Positions 30,936-39,093 of a DNA stretch of 64,000 bases are shown here, in pieces. Origin of the DNA: Nocardia macrotermitis (GTDB taxonomy: Bacteria > Actinomycetota > Actinomycetes > Mycobacteriales > Mycobacteriaceae). Position numbers and translations under genes: made by a program. The notes under the pieces were generated by a model, which had not been told where the DNA came from, did no database searches, and saw only the letters and a program-made list of their open reading frames with translations. The stretch is taken from contig NZ_WEGK01000002.1 in the NCBI RefSeq assembly GCF_009604405.1, positions 434,001 to 498,000 of the forward strand, written 5' to 3'. The stretch's first letter is position 1, and each line of letters starts with the position of its first letter.

Positions 30936-31006
30936 ACTACCGATCGGCATGGTAGTGACATGAAGCACAGTAGTTGTGGAATGCTGGGTACTTACTATTA
31001 GTTAGT
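30936..31006. promoter_or_regulatory. Divergent operator region of hxlR and the QorB-like gene
   Basis: Two inverted repeats lie here: actacc-N9-ggtagt (30936-30956) and acttact-N3-agttagt (30990-31006, one mismatch). The second lies in an AT-rich stretch suitable for a promoter of the reductase. They probably bind HxlR. Confidence 0.5.
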
Positions 31007-31039
31007 GCATGATGAATCGTAGCCATCCAGGAGGTAGAT

Positions 31040-31897
31040 ATGACTGAGACCGTCGCCGTCACCGGGGCCAGTGGGCAGCTCGGGCGTCTCGTGGTCGAGG
31101 CGTTGTTGCGTCGCAATGCCGGGCCGATCGTCGCGATCGTCCGGAACCCCGCCAAGGTGGCCGATCTGGCCGAGCGGGGAGTGGACGTCCGGGAGGCGTC
31201 CTACGGTGATGACGAGGCGTTCGATCGCGCGCTGGCGGGCGTCGACCGGCTGCTGCTCATCTCCGGCACCGACTTCGGTGATCGGGTCGCCCAGCACACC
31301 GCCGTCATCCGGGCCGCCGAGCGCGCCGGGGTGAAACTGGTCGCCTACACCAGCATTCCCCGGGCCGATGTGAACCCGATGGCCCTCGCGCAGGAACATC
31401 GCGGCACCGAGGCCGTCCTCGCCGAATCGCCTGTGCCGCACGTCTTCCTGCGCAACGGCTGGTACTGGGAGAACTACGCCGACCGCGTGGCCGCGGCCGC
31501 CGAATACGGCGCGCTGGCCGGTGCCGCGGGTGGAGGCCGCGTCTCCGCCGCCGCCCGCGCCGACTACGCCGAAGCCGCCGCCGCGGTACTCACCACCGAC
31601 GGCCACGCCGGCCGCAGCTACGAACTCGGCGGCGACGCCATCACGTATCCCGCACTGGCACAGGTGATTTCGGAACTCTCCGGCAAACCGGTCGCCTACT
31701 CGGACGTCCCCGAAGCCGACTACGCCGCAGTCCTGGAACAGAACGGCCTCCCCGCCCCGGTAGCCCAGATCCTCGCCAACGCCGACACCGGCGTCCGCGA
31801 CGGCTGGCTCGAGGTAGCCACCACCGACCTCACCGACCTCATCGGCCGCCCCGCCGCCTCCCCCACCGAGGTCTTCCGTTCCGCCCTCGCGAAGTAA
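31040..31897 (+). CDS. NmrA-like NAD(P)H quinone oxidoreductase (QorB type)
   Basis: The 285-residue atypical SDR has the NmrA-type loop VAVTGASGQLGRLVVEALL, AIVRNPAKVADLAERGVDV, LLLISGTDFGDRVAQHTAVI, YTSIPRADVNPM and an FLRNGWYWENY segment. Like E. coli QorB it probably reduces quinones with NADPH. It is divergent from hxlR, so induction by electrophiles or quinones is likely. GGAGGT precedes ATG 31040. Confidence 0.85.
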   Translation: MTETVAVTGASGQLGRLVVEALLRRNAGPIVAIVRNPAKVADLAERGVDVREASYGDDEAFDRALAGVDRLLLISGTDFGDRVAQHTAVIRAAERAGVKLVAYTSIPRADVNPMALAQEHRGTEAVLAESPVPHVFLRNGWYWENYADRVAAAAEYGALAGAAGGGRVSAAARADYAEAAAAVLTTDGHAGRSYELGGDAITYPALAQVISELSGKPVAYSDVPEADYAAVLEQNGLPAPVAQILANADTGVRDGWLEVATTDLTDLIGRPAASPTEVFRSALAK

Positions 31898-31973
31898 TTA
31901 CGTCCCGATGTCGGACTCTGAGCCATCCCGTGCCGGTCGTGTGGGACGACTCGGAGTCCGGTGGCGCTGTACT

Positions 31974-32480
31974 TCAGCCGATGCCGAACGCTTTCAGTGC
32001 GGTCGACATCTTGAGCACCAAACGATGCGGGGTGTTCAGGACCGGCGTGAAACCGTGCTTCTCATAGAAGCTCGCAGCTCCGTCATCGATCGCGTCGACC
32101 ACGATCAGCCGCCCGCCCGACACGAGGGCAGCGCCCATGATCTTCGTAATCGCGTCATGCAGCAGGTCGGCACCGAATCCCTGCCCGTGCAGCGATTTGT
32201 CCAACGCGAACTTGGCGAGCAGAAAGCCCGGTACGGACCGTAGTCCCGCTGCCAGTTTGTTCGAGATGCCGTCCTCGGCGCGGTCGACCATCGTGGGGGC
32301 GATCGTGTAGAACGCCTTGACGGTCGGATCCGCGTCGAAGATCCAGACGTAGGTCCGGCTCGTCATACCCCGATCGGCCGCAAGTGCCTTGGTTCGTAGC
32401 CACTCATCCAAAACTGGTTTGCCACAATCGAATTGCGACAGATCATGCTGTGCGGTGAGAGCTGTCGAGAACAGTGTCAC
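31974..32480 (-). CDS. GNAT acetyltransferase toxin (TacT-like)
   Basis: The 168-residue GNAT protein has FDCGKPVLDEWLRTKALAAD, FYTIAPTMVDR, and an acetyl-CoA loop in ...LDKSLHGQGFGADLLHDAI (Q-G-x-G-A). The C-terminal ASFYEKHGFTPV is typical of TacT/AtaT toxins, which acetylate aminoacyl-tRNA and stop translation. Its start overlaps the stop of the DUF1778 antitoxin by 4 nt. Confidence 0.88.
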   Translation of the reverse strand: MTLFSTALTAQHDLSQFDCGKPVLDEWLRTKALAADRGMTSRTYVWIFDADPTVKAFYTIAPTMVDRAEDGISNKLAAGLRSVPGFLLAKFALDKSLHGQGFGADLLHDAITKIMGAALVSGGRLIVVDAIDDGAASFYEKHGFTPVLNTPHRLVLKMSTALKAFGIG

Positions 32481-32746
32481 TTGCGTACGTACCTCCGGGC
32501 GCGCTCTGCCAGCCTGGTCATCGCCGGTGCATCGTCGGCGACGTCGAGCGATTCGATCATCGCGTCGAACTGTTCGGCCGGCATCAGTGTGCGACTGGAG
32601 AGCGCCAAGACGCGGTCGGCGCGTTGGATGGCCGCATTTCGTACGAACTCGGTCAGGGACTCGCCGACAGTGCCCGCTGCCTCCTCGATCTGATTGCGGC
32701 CTTCCTCGGCCAGTCTGATCTCGAATCTTTCGGTTTTGGTGCTCAT
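32477..32746 (-). CDS. DUF1778 antitoxin (TacA-like)
   Basis: The 89-residue protein starts STKTERFEIRLAEEGRNQIE, a ribbon-helix-helix DNA-binding domain. It continues with SLTEFVRNAAIQRADRVL and a C-terminal toxin-neutralising tail (MPAEQFDAMIESLD). It precedes the toxin, as in other DUF1778-GNAT pairs. RHH antitoxins repress their own promoter through palindromes; a perfect one lies 84-108 bp upstream. Confidence 0.88.
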   Translation of the reverse strand: MSTKTERFEIRLAEEGRNQIEEAAGTVGESLTEFVRNAAIQRADRVLALSSRTLMPAEQFDAMIESLDVADDAPAMTRLAERARRYVRK

Positions 32747-32769
32747 CGCAGTGACCTCGCCTAGGTTCC

Positions 32770-32796
32770 GACGATCGCTTGCGAGCCGCGATCGTC
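32770..32796 (-). other. Hairpin in the toxin-antitoxin leader
   Basis: gacgatcgc and gcgatcgtc are perfect complements separated by 9 nt, between the palindromic operator and the antitoxin start. It may be a second operator or an mRNA structure. Confidence 0.5.
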
Positions 32797-32829
32797 TGGT
32801 TTCCGGCTGCTCATCCGGACTGTGACCTC

Positions 32830-32854
32830 AGTGTACGGACATTGTCCGTACACT
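32830..32854. promoter_or_regulatory. Perfect 25-bp palindromic operator of the toxin-antitoxin pair
   Basis: agtgtacggaca-t-tgtccgtacact is a perfect inverted repeat with a 1-nt centre. It lies upstream of the antitoxin gene and 15 bp after the previous gene's stop, as expected for an autorepressed RHH operator. Confidence 0.8.
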
Positions 32855-32868
32855 GCCAGTGGTAAACC

Positions 32869-33408
32869 TCAGTGGTCGGTTTGGATGCGGAGGGTGGTTA
32901 TGGTGCTGGCCAGGCCCTCGTATTGGTTTGTGAGGAGGATGATTTCGATGAGGCGTTGTTCGTCGTAGTGGGTGGACAGGGTGGTCCAGGTGGGGTCGTC
33001 TATGTCTCGGGTTTGTACGAGTTGGTCTACGGCGGTGAGGAGGGCGCGTTCCTTGTCGGACCAGCCGGGGGCTTCGGGGCCCTCGCGGAGGCGGTCGAGG
33101 ATTTCGCGGGTGACGCCCGCGCGTTTGCCGAGGCGGATGTGGTGGTCGGTCTCGTATTCGCAGTTGCGGAGGTGGGCCACGCGCAGGATGACCAGTTCGG
33201 TGTCGTAGCGGCGGAGTTTGCCGCCGGGCATGAGGCGGCCGGAGAAGTGCAGCCAGCCGCGGAACAGGCCGCCGGTGCGGCCCAGCGTGCTGAACAGGTG
33301 GGCGTCGGGGGTGCCCGCCGCCCGCGAAAGTACTTGCCAGGCAACCCAGTTCACCGGCCCGAGTTCACGCAGGCGGCCCGGTTCGATACGCGGCTTCGTC
33401 GTCACCAT
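32869..33408 (-). CDS. Carboxymuconolactone decarboxylase/AhpD-like protein
   Basis: The 179-residue helical protein has the CMD fold signatures PGGKLRRYDTELVILRVAHLRNCEYETDHH-like core (split as VILRVAHLRNCEYETDHHI) and GVTREILDRLREGPEAPGW then LLTAVDQLVQTRDIDD. The proximal thiol is present as NCEYETDHH, but the second Cys of the AhpD CxxC pair is missing, so peroxidase activity is doubtful. A similar gene sits beside ramB in M. tuberculosis (Rv0464c), part of the syntenic backbone. Confidence 0.8.
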   Translation of the reverse strand: MVTTKPRIEPGRLRELGPVNWVAWQVLSRAAGTPDAHLFSTLGRTGGLFRGWLHFSGRLMPGGKLRRYDTELVILRVAHLRNCEYETDHHIRLGKRAGVTREILDRLREGPEAPGWSDKERALLTAVDQLVQTRDIDDPTWTTLSTHYDEQRLIEIILLTNQYEGLASTITTLRIQTDH

Positions 33409-33613
33409 GCCTCACGCTAACAGGTGGCCCGGATCGGTGGCGAGTAGTGATGTACAGCGACGTTCGTAGATATTCATCATGCGACACGAGTCCGCGCGAT
33501 CGCCCGATCCGGAATGCGTTGCGGCCCACCACGGCATGGAAATAGTGGCTGGACAATCACTGTGAATGCCGCGATGATCGCCCGGTACTGCTGTCGATTC
33601 CGGGGTTGATTAC

Positions 33614-34063
33614 ATGTCATTGTTGGGAAAGTCGTTGGCGGCCATGGTGGTTGCGGTCGCCGGGGTGTCGGTCGCGAACGGGGCCGGGACCGCGAATGCC
33701 GCCGGTGGGGAGTACGGCAGCATCGCCACCGGCCCCTATACGCTCGCCCACGCGGTCGGTCCGACCCAGGCCGCCGCGGATCGGGCGGCGCTGGCCGCGT
33801 GCGGCGGGGTCGTATGCACGGTGCAGCTGCGCTTGAAGGGCGACTGCGGTGCGGTTGCCGAATTCGATGAAAACGGGCTCTGGGGTCGTGTGCCCGCGTA
33901 CTACTACGGAACCGGTGAGACGGCCGCCGAAGCACGGCGGATGGCGTTGTCGCAAGCGCCGCCGGTGACTCCCTTCGGTACAGCCATGAGTCTGGCATTC
34001 GGCAGTTCGGTAATCTCGCCCGCTTTCATCCGGGACACCGTGTGCACCGCCAACGCAGGATGA
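33614..34063 (+). CDS. Secreted DUF4189 protein, paralogue 1
   Basis: 149 residues: a signal peptide (cleavage near residue 30, GTANA|AGG), then the DUF4189 core with GEYGSIATGPYTLAHAVG, AADRAALAACGGVVCTV, DCGAVAEFDENG and a C-terminal DTVCTANAG. The four Cys are suited to two disulfides. It is the first of three tandem paralogues and the most divergent in the middle. Function of DUF4189 is unknown. Confidence 0.83.
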   Translation: MSLLGKSLAAMVVAVAGVSVANGAGTANAAGGEYGSIATGPYTLAHAVGPTQAAADRAALAACGGVVCTVQLRLKGDCGAVAEFDENGLWGRVPAYYYGTGETAAEARRMALSQAPPVTPFGTAMSLAFGSSVISPAFIRDTVCTANAG

Positions 34064-34074
34064 GGTTCGATTCC

Positions 34075-34530
34075 ATGTCATTTTCGTCGAAGTCCTTGCT
34101 GGCCACGATGATTGCCGCAGCCGCACTCCTCGGAGTGACCGGGGCCGGGGCCGCGCACGCGACCGGAGATCTGTACGGCGCGATCGCGGCGGGGGCCTCC
34201 CACGCCGGTTCGGCGGTGGACTATTCGAGTCAGCCCGCCGCGGACCGGGCCGCGCTGGCCGCGTGTGCGCGAGTGAGCGGGACCCAGTGCATAATCCAGA
34301 CCCGGATCCACAACGACTGCGGTGCGGTGATCGAGCGCGATGCGCAGATATACTTCTTCACACTCCAGGCGCCCGTCCAGCCTATGTATTTCAGCGGAAA
34401 CGGCCCCTCCCGCGCTGCAGCGGAGCGGAAGGCGAGATCACTCGCGGGGCCTGATGGCGGTACCGGGATCATGCGCATCACCAGACCGGCCTTCATACTG
34501 GACACTCTGTGCACCGCGAACGCCGGGTGA
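34075..34530 (+). CDS. Secreted DUF4189 protein, paralogue 2
   Basis: 151 residues with signal peptide (cleavage near residue 30, GAAHA|TGD), DUF4189 core GDLYGAIAAGASHAGSAVDY, ADRAALAACARVSGTQC, NDCGAVIERD and tail DTLCTANAG. It starts 11 bp after paralogue 1. The spacer repeats the one before paralogue 3, so the genes arose by unit duplication. Confidence 0.84.
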   Translation: MSFSSKSLLATMIAAAALLGVTGAGAAHATGDLYGAIAAGASHAGSAVDYSSQPAADRAALAACARVSGTQCIIQTRIHNDCGAVIERDAQIYFFTLQAPVQPMYFSGNGPSRAAAERKARSLAGPDGGTGIMRITRPAFILDTLCTANAG

Positions 34531-34541
34531 GTGGGGACAAT

Positions 34542-35000
34542 ATGTCATTGATGGGAAAGTCGTTGGTGGCCATGATGATTGCGGCCAGCGGAACGCTTGT
34601 CGTGGTTGGCGCGGGAACCGCGAATGCGGCCGGGGATCTGTACGGCGCGATCGCGACCGGAATGGGCCACGCCGGTTCGGCGGTCGACTACCCCAACCAG
34701 GCTGCTGCGGACAAGGCCGCGCTGGCCGCTTGTTCCCGGACGGGTGGGCTCGCGTGCGTTGTGCTGACCCGGATGCACAACGAATGCGGCTCCCTGGTCG
34801 AGGAGGACGTGAAGAACGCCGTGGGGCCCTTCGTCGTCTCGGACACTCAGCGCATGTTCTACACGAGAACCGGTCCGACGCGCGCTGCCGCGGAGCAGAA
34901 GGCGCGAGCCGCGAGCAATCGGCTCGATGAGCCGTGGGCCCTGCGGACCATCAGGCCGCCGTTCGTGGTGGACACCGTGTGCACCAGTAACGCCGGGTGA
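34542..35000 (+). CDS. Secreted DUF4189 protein, paralogue 3
   Basis: 152 residues with signal peptide (cleavage near residue 30, TANA|AGD), core GDLYGAIATGMGHAGSAVDY, ADKAALAACSRTGGLAC, NECGSLVEED and tail DTVCTSNAG. Its closest relative is paralogue 2 in the core and paralogue 1 in the signal peptide (MSLxGKSL). It ends 13 bp before the convergent kinase gene. Confidence 0.84.
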   Translation: MSLMGKSLVAMMIAASGTLVVVGAGTANAAGDLYGAIATGMGHAGSAVDYPNQAAADKAALAACSRTGGLACVVLTRMHNECGSLVEEDVKNAVGPFVVSDTQRMFYTRTGPTRAAAEQKARAASNRLDEPWALRTIRPPFVVDTVCTSNAG

Positions 35001-35013
35001 ATCGGCCGGTCGG

Positions 35014-36678
35014 CTAGTACGACTTCGAGCGGGGGACCACCTGCGGGACCGCGGGTGTGTAGGTGTGCTCCTGGACCGCCGGTGCTGTGGGTTGTGCTGG
35101 TTCGGTGGGTGCGTCGGCCGTGGCGAGTGTGGTCGCTGCGGGCGGGGTGGTCGGGGGTTGTGTGGTGGTCGGGGATGGTGTGACCGTCGTCGTAACTTGT
35201 TGTGGGACAACCGAAGATGTCGGCGTGGTGGGCGTGTTCGCGGTGTCGCGGGTGGTGTAGAGGACCCCCGCCACCCCGATTGCCGCGACCAGAACGCCCG
35301 CGCCCGCCGCGAGCGCCAGCCTCCGGCCCCGGGACGAGCGCTCGACGTTCGGTTCCGTCGCGATTCGGGAGACACTCGACGCTGCTGGCGACTCGACGCT
35401 CCGGTCGACCGATGCCGAGTGCGGAGTGGCTACCGACGGTGAATGCTCGCCGATGACCGGGTGCGGCGTCGGGGTGTCGGCGAGGTGCGGAGGTGTGGCA
35501 GCGACGGCCGGTGCCGAGGGCAGTTGATCGGCGAACGGAGTGTCGGCGGGGTGCGGAGGTGCCGTAGCGGTGGCCGGTGCCGAGGGCTCCGGATCGGCGA
35601 ACGGATGGTGGGCGGGGTGCGGAGGTGTGGCAGCGACGGCCGGTGCCGAGGACAGCGGATCAGCGAACGGATGGTCGGCAATCGAAGAGCGGGGAATCGG
35701 GGCAGCGGCGGGTGGCGTCGACTCGGTGAGCGGCGGCTGCGACATCGATGTGCCAACCGGCGGCGTCGGTACGACGCGTGCCGGGTTCGCCGCCGGTGGC
35801 CCCCATCGCACGGTCGCTTCGGCCGGAATCAGGCAGCGGGTCGCGGCCTCGGCGAGGGCGGTGCAGTTGGGGTAGCGGTCCCCGGGGGATTTGGCCAGGG
35901 CCGTGGCGATGATGACGTCCAGTTCGGCGGGGAGGTCGGGGCGGAGGGCACGGGGTGCGGGTGGCGGTGCGGTCAGGTGAGCGCCGATCACCGCGGCCTG
36001 GTCCTTGCGGGGGAACGGGGGACGGCCGGTCAGGAGTTGGTAGAGGGTGCAGCCGAGGGAGTAGATGTCGGCGCGGTGGTCGGCGGGCGAGTCGGTGAAA
36101 CGTTCGGGGGCGGCGTAGGCGAAGCTGGCGGCGATCCCGGACATGGTGACGGTGTCGTCGAGGGTGCGGGCGATGCCGAAATCGGTGAGGACCGCGCGTT
36201 CGTTGCGCTTGTGATCGGTCTCGATGAGCAGGTTCGCGGGTTTCACGTCGCGGTGCAGGACACCGCGGCCGTGCGCGTAGTCCAGGGCGCGGGCGGCGTC
36301 GGCGAGCAGGCGCACGCTGCGTTCGGGGGTCAGGCCGTCCGGGTGGTCGTCGAGCAGGGCGGCGGCGTCACCGCCGTCGATGTAGCGCATCGCCAGCCAC
36401 AGATCCGGATCGTCGGCGGCGTTGCGGTCGTAGACGGGGACGATGTTCGGATGATCGAGCCCGGCGGCGAGATTGGCCTCGCGGTCGAAGGCCGCGCGCG
36501 CCTTCGAATCCAGGGTGAAGGTGTCGGTGAGGACCTTCAGCGCGACCCGCCGCCGCAGCCGCGGATGCCTGGCCAGGTAGACCGTGCCCATCCCGCCGGA
36601 ACCGAGCAGCCGCTCGATGGCGAACTCGTTGAACACAGCCCCCGGCTGCAAACCCACGACCGATCCTCCCCGGCGCAT
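35014..36678 (-). CDS. Membrane serine/threonine protein kinase with repetitive juxtamembrane linker
   Basis: The 554-residue Pkn2-type kinase has GSGGMGTVYLARHP (glycine loop), VALKVL (Lys), HRDVKPANLL (catalytic loop), TDFGIA and APERF. A cytosolic Pro/Ala linker carries three imperfect repeats of about 22 residues (HPFADPLSSAPAVAATPPHP and relatives). Then come basic residues, a single TM helix (LALAAGAGVLVAAIGVAGVL) and an extracellular Thr/Pro-rich tail without a PASTA domain. ATG 36678 or a GTG seven codons later may be used. It is convergent with the DUF4189 genes. Confidence 0.9.
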   Translation of the reverse strand: MRRGGSVVGLQPGAVFNEFAIERLLGSGGMGTVYLARHPRLRRRVALKVLTDTFTLDSKARAAFDREANLAAGLDHPNIVPVYDRNAADDPDLWLAMRYIDGGDAAALLDDHPDGLTPERSVRLLADAARALDYAHGRGVLHRDVKPANLLIETDHKRNERAVLTDFGIARTLDDTVTMSGIAASFAYAAPERFTDSPADHRADIYSLGCTLYQLLTGRPPFPRKDQAAVIGAHLTAPPPAPRALRPDLPAELDVIIATALAKSPGDRYPNCTALAEAATRCLIPAEATVRWGPPAANPARVVPTPPVGTSMSQPPLTESTPPAAAPIPRSSIADHPFADPLSSAPAVAATPPHPAHHPFADPEPSAPATATAPPHPADTPFADQLPSAPAVAATPPHLADTPTPHPVIGEHSPSVATPHSASVDRSVESPAASSVSRIATEPNVERSSRGRRLALAAGAGVLVAAIGVAGVLYTTRDTANTPTTPTSSVVPQQVTTTVTPSPTTTQPPTTPPAATTLATADAPTEPAQPTAPAVQEHTYTPAVPQVVPRSKSY

Positions 36679-36873
36679 ACGTCGGCCGCCCGGTGAATCG
36701 CGCTGCGGCTCAGAGGGAATCTAGCGCAACCGACCGGGCACTGTCCCCAGCAATTACGGGCCGACGGCCGCGGTGAACTGCGCCGACTTCGTCCGCTCGG
36801 CCAACGGCATCGCCGTACGCATCTTCGCGGGGGCGTGAGTCGCGTGACGTGGATGCGTGAAATATGTTGCGGC

Positions 36874-38286
36874 TCAGTCCGTGTGGGCCGGAGCGGTGCG
36901 CAGGGACCGGTCGGCCAAGGTCAGAGCGGTCAGTACGAGGCTGATGCCGACCATGATCCAGGCGATCAGATGCAGGCCGTGATCGGTGACCTGCCGGTGG
37001 AACACCATCCCGGTGATGGCCGAGGACGCGATCGAACCGATGTAACCGAAGGTCCGCAACAGCCCGGCGGCGGTACCGAGCTGTTCGGCGGGCGCGTGGG
37101 TGTACAGCGCGGTTTGATACCCCGCGACCGCGAAACCCGTTGCGGCACCGAACAACAGGGTGATGACGGCGACGAGGCCGATCCACGCGCCGGCGTCGAG
37201 CAGCAGCACCCCGGCGGATCCGGTCAGGGAGATCACGGCCGCGGCGATGACCGGACCCCTGATCAGGTTGCGGCGCGAGATCACCGCGATCGCGACACCG
37301 GAGATCAGCGTCATCGGAAGCAGCAGCAGACCGGCGGACGACCCGCCGTAACCGCGCACGGTCTCGACCCACTGGGTGAGCCCGTACAGCACGATGTACT
37401 GGCACAGCATGACCAGTCCGAACAGCACATAGGTATTGGTCAGCGCGGGCCGCGCGGCCAGCAGCCGCACGTCGAGGAACGGGCTCGCCGCACGCAACTC
37501 CCAGCCGATCACGCCGGCCCACAACACGATCGAGGCGATCAGGATCCACCAGTGCGCCGTGGGCAGCTCGAACAGGAAGATCAGCAGTGCCAGCATGGCC
37601 ACGGCGAATCCGGCGATTCCCGCCAGGTCCAGGCGCGAGGCGATCTCCCGCACTCCCCGCCGCGCCGACGGCCCGTCCGCTTCGACCCAGATCAGCGTCG
37701 CGACGAGCGTGATCAGCGCGAGCGGCAGATTGACGAAGAAGACCGACCGCCACCCCAGCGCGCCGACCAGCAACCCGCCGATGGGCAGGCCCAGCGATGC
37801 GGTCGCGACGCCGGTGATCTGCAATCCGCCGAGCACACCGCCCGGCGGCTGTGCCATACCGGCCTCGCGAGCGCGCTTGCGTATCAACAACATTGCGGTC
37901 GGATACGCGCACGAGGTGCCCAGTCCGATCAGGACCCGGCTGATCAGCAGAGTGAGTAGATCGGGAGCGATCCATCCGATCAACCCACCCACGCCCAGCG
38001 CGAAGGCCCCCGCGATCAGCACACGACGCGGCCCGAACACCTCCGCGGCCTTCCCCGCCGTGGGTTGCGCCACCGCGCTGGCCAGGTAGAGCGCCGTCAC
38101 CAGCGCAGCGGTCTGCCCGATCGGGATCCCGAGCCCGTGCGCGATCGGAACCAGCGCCGTGGCGATCAGCGACGTGTTGACCGGATTGAGGATCGACGCG
38201 AGGTACAGCGGGGACAGAAAACGCCACGTGAACGGGCTCTGCGCGGTCGCGTCGGCCGGAACCGCCGATGTGGACTGGGCGGGCAC
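36874..38286 (-). CDS. MFS transporter, DHA2-like drug efflux family
   Basis: The 470-residue protein has 12-14 predicted helices and MFS signatures: NPVNTSLIATALVPIAHGLG in helix 1, AGKAAEVFGPRRVLIAGAFA in loop 2-3, and ISRVLIGLGTSCAYPTAMLL. It is probably a proton-driven exporter of hydrophobic compounds. It lies 26 bp downstream of a marR gene on the same strand, so the pump is presumably repressed by MarR until its substrate appears. Confidence 0.88.
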   Translation of the reverse strand: MPAQSTSAVPADATAQSPFTWRFLSPLYLASILNPVNTSLIATALVPIAHGLGIPIGQTAALVTALYLASAVAQPTAGKAAEVFGPRRVLIAGAFALGVGGLIGWIAPDLLTLLISRVLIGLGTSCAYPTAMLLIRKRAREAGMAQPPGGVLGGLQITGVATASLGLPIGGLLVGALGWRSVFFVNLPLALITLVATLIWVEADGPSARRGVREIASRLDLAGIAGFAVAMLALLIFLFELPTAHWWILIASIVLWAGVIGWELRAASPFLDVRLLAARPALTNTYVLFGLVMLCQYIVLYGLTQWVETVRGYGGSSAGLLLLPMTLISGVAIAVISRRNLIRGPVIAAAVISLTGSAGVLLLDAGAWIGLVAVITLLFGAATGFAVAGYQTALYTHAPAEQLGTAAGLLRTFGYIGSIASSAITGMVFHRQVTDHGLHLIAWIMVGISLVLTALTLADRSLRTAPAHTD

Positions 38287-38312
38287 GGGTACCTCCTCGC
38301 GTGGGGGATCGG

Positions 38313-38771
38313 TTACAGCAGTTCCGCGAGTCGCTCGATCAATGGCGCTGCGGCGGAAAGGGTTTCGATCTCCGCGTCGGTGAACGAATCCTCGAGGGCG
38401 GCGGTGACCTTGTCGACCACGGCATTGCGGCCAGAATGGACGGCCGCCAACCCCTCCGGAGTCAGCCGCAGGATCGCTCGCCGCGCATCCTGCGGGTCGG
38501 TTTTGCGCATCACCAGCCCGAGCTTCTCCAGGCTCGCGACCGTGGTCCCCATCGCCTGCGGGGTGATCTGCTCGCGCCGGGCCAGCCCGGCGGCGGTCAT
38601 CGGCCCCAGGCGATCGAGCCGGGACAGGGCCGTGATCTGCGGATTGCTCAGCTCACCGCTCTTGGCCGTCTCCTGCACACGACGTTTGAACGCGCCGATG
38701 GCGATGCGGAGACGATTGGCCGTCTCGCGGGTCCCCGGTGTCTCGCTCGTCCGCGCTTCGCCGTCGCTCAT
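38313..38771 (-). CDS. MarR-family transcriptional regulator
   Basis: The 152-residue winged-helix protein has SNPQITALSRLDRLGPMTAA, ARREQITPQAMGTTVASLEK and KTDPQDARRAILRLTPEG (wing). It is first in an operon with the MFS pump. Three AAACTTAGG-like half-sites lie right before its start, indicating autoregulation. Confidence 0.9.
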   Translation of the reverse strand: MSDGEARTSETPGTRETANRLRIAIGAFKRRVQETAKSGELSNPQITALSRLDRLGPMTAAGLARREQITPQAMGTTVASLEKLGLVMRKTDPQDARRAILRLTPEGLAAVHSGRNAVVDKVTAALEDSFTDAEIETLSAAAPLIERLAELL

Positions 38772-38777
38772 GATTGT

Positions 38778-38817
38778 AAGCCTAGATTTATAAACTTAGG
38801 TTTGCAAACTTGGGCTT
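38778..38817. promoter_or_regulatory. MarR operator with three half-sites
   Basis: aagcctagattt, aaacttaggttt and aaacttgggctt (38778-38789, 38792-38803, 38806-38817) form overlapping inverted and direct repeats of an AAACyTrGG half-site. They begin 7 bp upstream of the marR ATG. The remaining spacer to 39093 shows nothing further. Confidence 0.65.
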
Positions 38818-39093
38818 CCGATCTTCGGCGCAGTCGTGGATGCGTCGGCAGTGCGCTGAGCCGGGAAGTGCTGCGGCCGAATCGAAACGGTCATAGCCGC
38901 GCCTGTGTGCGGTGTGGATATCCGCAATCGCTCGATGAGTGTGTGGTCAGGTGCGCTGCCGTCACGTCCAGGTGTGGCCTCCATCGGGCCTGCGTCCTGT
39001 CGGGTCATCATTCAGTGGTGACGCGTGGTGGCTATCACGATTGCCCTGCGGGTCGTATCCGCCGGATCGGGCGGCGTCGTCCCGAAAAATGCT

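Noticed and set aside
36745..36836. Coding-looking tail between the kinase and MFS genes (NCADFVRSANGIAVRIFAGA)
   Set aside because: About 30 codons between stops with no start codon and no recognised family.
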